Shown here: in pieces, positions 32,368-35,105 of the stretch
How positions within the stretch are numbered: the first letter of the stretch is position 1
How the letters are laid out: every line of letters begins with the position of its first letter
Assembly: GCA_910586435.1 (NCBI GenBank)
Contig: CAJUGT010000029.1
Span: forward strand, 1-35,105
Reading direction: 5' to 3'
Length of the DNA stretch: 35,105 bases
DNA from: an uncultured Acetatifactor sp.
GTDB taxonomy: Bacteria; Bacillota; Clostridia; Lachnospirales; Lachnospiraceae
The notes under the pieces: model-generated
Told to the model about the DNA's origin: nothing
The model's database searches: none
Seen by the model: the letters and a program-made list of their open reading frames with translations, nothing else
Translations under genes and position numbers: made by a program

Positions 32368-33000
32368 ATGAAAGTGACACGGACAGAAGAGGTGACAAAA
32401 TCCCGTATCAGGGTGTATCTTGAGGAAGAGCCTGCGTTTGTGCTGTATAAAGGGGAAGCGAGAAGACTTCATATCCGGGAAGGTATGGAACTGACACAGG
32501 AAAACTATAATATTATTATGGAGGAGCTTCTGCCCAAACGGGCGAAGCTCCGTGCCATGAACCTATTGAAAAGCCGGGAATACACAGTGAAGCAGTTGAG
32601 AGATAAACTGGAATCAGGAGAATATCCCCAGGATGTTATTGAGGAGGCCCTGGCGTATGTGGCAAGCTTTCATTATACAGACGATTTGCGTTACGCAGTC
32701 TCTTTTATTACAAGCCATGAGAATGCCAGAAGCCGTAGAAGGATAGAACAGGATCTTCTGGCCAGGGGAATAGACAGGGATACTGTGGAAAAGGCTTGGA
32801 CGGAATGGGAGGAAGAGGGAGGCTGCCAGGACGAACAGGCAATGATACATAAACTTTTGGAAAAAAAGCATTTTGTCCCGGAGCGGGCAAATCTGAAAGA
32901 AAAGCAGAAGATGTACGGATTTCTGATGCGAAAAGGATTTTCCGGTGAGCAGGTACGCAAAGCCATTTTGTGTACGGCGGGAGAATATGAAACAGAATGA
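32368..33000 (+). CDS. recX: RecA regulator RecX
   Basis: 210 aa. RecX binds RecA filaments and limits their extension or activity. Three-helix repeats are seen: SREYTVKQLRDKLESGEYP, FHYTDDLRYAVSFI, RRRIEQDLLARGID and MRKGFSGEQVRKAI. It follows recA by 23 bp in the same direction, as in many Bacillota, and is probably co-transcribed. Confidence 0.92.
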   Translation: MKVTRTEEVTKSRIRVYLEEEPAFVLYKGEARRLHIREGMELTQENYNIIMEELLPKRAKLRAMNLLKSREYTVKQLRDKLESGEYPQDVIEEALAYVASFHYTDDLRYAVSFITSHENARSRRRIEQDLLARGIDRDTVEKAWTEWEEEGGCQDEQAMIHKLLEKKHFVPERANLKEKQKMYGFLMRKGFSGEQVRKAILCTAGEYETE

Positions 33001-33018
33001 CAGTTGCTGTGAACGAAG

Positions 33019-33176
33019 TGAACAGTAACACTGACAGCGTAACAGTTCAGACAGGTCACTGAACTGTTACGTAGATGCACACAAAACGCAAAAAATGCGT
33101 TTTGGCGCTCGAAAGTCTCGCAAAATCGCACAGAGACGCGATTTTGACTTCGCGGGAGGGGTGTTTGAACTGTTAC
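33019..33176 (+). repeat. Cluster of three hairpins between recX and rny
   Basis: GTAACAGTTCAG (33039-33050) pairs with CTGAACTGTTAC (33059-33070), 12 bp. AAAACGCA (33083-33090) pairs with TGCGTTTT (33096-33103). CAAAATCGC (33121-33129) pairs with GCGATTTTG (33138-33146). GAACTGTTAC recurs at 33167-33176 and could compete for the first arm. The regular layout suggests a repeat family rather than a simple terminator. Confidence 0.7.
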
Positions 33177-33215
33177 CTGACAGCCATCTTATCATGCATT
33201 TGTTTATAATAGGAC

Positions 33216-33244
33216 TTGACATAATGAGAATTTAAGTTTAGAAT
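33216..33244 (+). promoter_or_regulatory. Strong promoter of rny
   Basis: TTGACA (33216-33221), a 17-bp spacer and TAGAAT (33239-33244). Start near 33251, giving a leader of about 165 nt. Confidence 0.8.
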
Positions 33245-33279
33245 TTAAGTGTTGTAAATTGCTTGTTAGAATGTTTTCT

Positions 33280-33333
33280 TTTTTCAAAAAGACAGGGGAG
33301 AGTTGGACAAGCAGGCTGTCCCTTTTTGAAAAA
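33280..33333 (+). promoter_or_regulatory. Long hairpin in the rny leader
   Basis: TTTTTCAAAAAG (33280-33291) pairs with CTTTTTGAAAAA (33322-33333), continued by ACAG/CTGT with a two-base bulge. It lies in the mRNA of RNase Y, about 80 nt before the start codon, and could be a site of autoregulation. Further down, the SD AGGAG (33398-33402) is self-complementary with CTCCT (33406-33410). Confidence 0.55.
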
Positions 33334-33414
33334 TGTACATACATTCTATATGGACTGTCAGCAGTCTGGCAGTGAAATGTACAATGAAAATAAAATAAGG
33401 AGGTGCTCCTGTAG

Positions 33415-34962
33415 ATGTTTGAGATTGTTATTGCTGTGATTGTCTCTGTGGCAGTGACTGCGGCAGTAACCGTTGTGCTGGTTTCCTATTACCATAAGAA
33501 GACAACGGAAGCTACCATTGGCAATGCACAGGACAAGGCAAGAGAAATTATTGATGATGCTCTTAAGACTGCAGAGACCAAAAAGCGAGAATCACTCCTT
33601 GAAGTAAAGGAAGAGTCCATTCGCGCAAAGAATGAACTGGACAAGGAAATCAAGGAGAGAAGGGCGGAAGTACAGCGCTCGGAACGCAGGGTTCAGCAGA
33701 AAGAGGAGAACATTGATAAGAAAACCGAAATCATCGAAAGGCGCGAGGCTAGTTTGGCAGCCAAAGAAGAATCTTTGAACAAGATAAAAGTCGAGGTTTC
33801 CAAACTAAATGAGCAGCGAGTGCAGGAACTGGAACGTATTTCAGGATTAACCTCTGAACAGGCAAAAGACTACTTATTGAAAATTGTTGAAGACGAAGTA
33901 AAGCATGAAACGGCTGTGATTATCAAAGAAATGGAGAATCGCGCCAAAGAAGAAGCAGACAAAAAGGCGAAGGAGTATGTGGTGTCAGCTATCCAGAGAT
34001 GTGCGGCAGACCATGTTTCTGAGACCACAATTTCCGTAGTACAGCTTCCTAATGATGAGATGAAAGGAAGGATCATTGGGCGGGAGGGACGTAATATTCG
34101 TACACTTGAAACCATGACCGGTATTGATTTGATTATTGATGATACGCCGGAAGCGGTTATTTTGTCAGGTTTTGACCCTATTCGCCGGGAAGTGGCAAGA
34201 ATTGCGCTGGAAAAATTGATTGTGGATGGCCGTATTCATCCCGCAAGAATTGAGGAAATGGTTGAGAAAGCGCAAAAAGAAGTAGAGATCATGATAAAGG
34301 AAGAAGGAGAGGCCGCCACACTGGAAGTTGGTGTGCATGGTATTCATCCGGAACTTGTCAGATTGTTAGGTAAGATGAAGTTTAGAACAAGCTATGGCCA
34401 GAACGCATTGAAGCATTCTATTGAAGTAGCGCAGTTGTCCGGGCTTCTGGCAGCTGAGCTGGGATTGGATGTCAGGCTGGCAAAACGTGCGGGATTACTC
34501 CATGATATTGGCAAGTCCGTGGATCATGAGATGGAAGGTTCGCATATTCAGCTTGGCGTGGAATTGTGTAAGAAATATAAGGAGAACGCAACGGTTATCA
34601 ACGCCGTTGAGTCACACCACGGGGATGTGGAACCAAATTCATTGATAGCATGTATTGTACAAGCTGCTGATACAATATCTGCTGCAAGGCCGGGAGCTAG
34701 AAGGGAAACACTGGAAACCTATACTAGCAGGTTAAATCAGTTAGAGGAAATAACAAACAATTTCAAAGGTGTAGATAAATCTTTTGCTATTCAGGCAGGT
34801 CGAGAAGTTCGTGTAATGGTGGTGCCGGAACAAATTACAGATGCCGATATGGTTTTGCTTGCGCGTGATATTTCCAAGCAGATTGAGGCAGAATTGGAAT
34901 ACCCGGGACAGATAAAGGTAAACGTAATTCGTGAGAGCCGGGTAATTGATTACGCAAAGTAA
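33415..34962 (+). CDS. rny: Ribonuclease Y
   Basis: 515 aa, normal length. Membrane-anchored endoribonuclease that initiates mRNA decay and processing in Bacillota. N-terminal membrane segment (2-25), long coiled coil (about 30-200), KH domain with GRIIGREGRNIRTLE, and the metal HD domain with HSIEVAQLSG and LLHDIGKSVDHE, then VESHHGDVEP. AGGAGG lies 11 nt before the ATG and within a small hairpin. Own promoter and terminator, so probably monocistronic. Confidence 0.97.
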   Translation: MFEIVIAVIVSVAVTAAVTVVLVSYYHKKTTEATIGNAQDKAREIIDDALKTAETKKRESLLEVKEESIRAKNELDKEIKERRAEVQRSERRVQQKEENIDKKTEIIERREASLAAKEESLNKIKVEVSKLNEQRVQELERISGLTSEQAKDYLLKIVEDEVKHETAVIIKEMENRAKEEADKKAKEYVVSAIQRCAADHVSETTISVVQLPNDEMKGRIIGREGRNIRTLETMTGIDLIIDDTPEAVILSGFDPIRREVARIALEKLIVDGRIHPARIEEMVEKAQKEVEIMIKEEGEAATLEVGVHGIHPELVRLLGKMKFRTSYGQNALKHSIEVAQLSGLLAAELGLDVRLAKRAGLLHDIGKSVDHEMEGSHIQLGVELCKKYKENATVINAVESHHGDVEPNSLIACIVQAADTISAARPGARRETLETYTSRLNQLEEITNNFKGVDKSFAIQAGREVRVMVVPEQITDADMVLLARDISKQIEAELEYPGQIKVNVIRESRVIDYAK

Positions 34963-34994
34963 TATTTAGAAAACTGAATAATATTTATAAAACC

Positions 34995-35026
34995 AAAGCG
35001 TCGTATTTGTTTACGGCGCTTTTTGT
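34995..35026 (+). terminator. Rho-independent terminator of rny
   Basis: AAAGCGTCGTA (34995-35005) pairs with TACGGCGCTTT (35012-35022), 11 bp with one wobble, loop TTTGTT, then TTTTG. Confidence 0.9.
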
Positions 35027-35052
35027 TGTCATCATACTTTTCAGAATGAGTT

Positions 35053-35105
35053 TTATTCCCGCGGGCAATGAGCCAAGCGGCCGTGCTTGCACGGACAGTT
35101 GGCGA
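35053..35105 (+). repeat. CTTG-loop hairpin repeat C, copy 2 (cut by window edge)
   Basis: Identical over all 53 bp to 24544-24596, including GCCAA/TTGGC and CCGTG-CTTG-CACGG. It lies 26 bp after the rny terminator. The rest is beyond the window. Confidence 0.9.

Noticed and set aside
1..35105. Prophage, integrated plasmid, tRNA or rRNA genes
   Set aside because: I saw no integrase, phage structural gene, attachment site, cloverleaf or rRNA sequence in the window.

Overview
The window is chromosomal DNA that reads as an anaerobic, low-to-mid GC member of the Bacillota, most likely a Lachnospiraceae-type clostridium. This rests on the consensus SD and sigma-A promoters, the run yicC-remA-gmk-rpoZ-rimO-pgsA-cinA-recA-recX-rny, a Spo0A-type DNA-binding domain, AddA rather than RecBCD, RqcH, and CTTG-loop intergenic repeats that I associate with that family from memory. 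The assignment is an inference; no rRNA or tRNA gene is present to confirm it.

Layout. 1-640 holds two copies (one cut by the window edge) of a repeated, highly structured element and no gene. 868-5207 encodes a beta-CASP metallo-beta-lactamase RNase-like protein and an ABC exporter, closed by a strong terminator. 5350-5450 is a hairpin repeat that runs into the SD of addA (5462-9277). A Tet/EF-G-like GTPase fused to a Rae1/YacP-type NYN nuclease domain follows. 12174-18088 holds MraY, GreA, a HAD-CPBP fusion, a family 2 glycosyltransferase and a polytopic membrane protein. 18566-22322 holds a receiver-less Spo0A DNA-binding protein, glycogen synthase and a MOP-family flippase. rqcH (22329-24098) is on the minus strand. 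Its leader carries three tandem copies of the same hairpin repeat found before addA. 24540-25081 is a repeat island: a CTTG-hairpin repeat, then an approximately 400-bp element with 35-bp terminal inverted repeats. 25114-34962 is a housekeeping block for RNA, nucleotide, lipid and recombination functions, ending with rny and a terminator. The window closes inside a second CTTG repeat.

The most interesting signal is not protein-coding. The structured element at 318-493 and 24818-24993 (same strand, co-linear, offset exactly 24500, plus a partial inverted copy at 1-100) has an outer stem of 20-26 bp and at least two inner stems. Their sequences differ between copies while pairing is kept, and the internal loops are nearly invariant. 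That is the pattern of a selected RNA (or DNA) fold carried on a MITE-like element.

Working together: AddA, RecA, RecX and perhaps the CinA neighbourhood serve DNA repair. RNase Y, YicC, the beta-CASP protein, RqcH, RimO, GreA and the GTPase-Rae1 fusion serve RNA turnover, translation and ribosome rescue. MraY, the glycosyltransferase, the flippase, PgsA and the ABC exporter serve the envelope.
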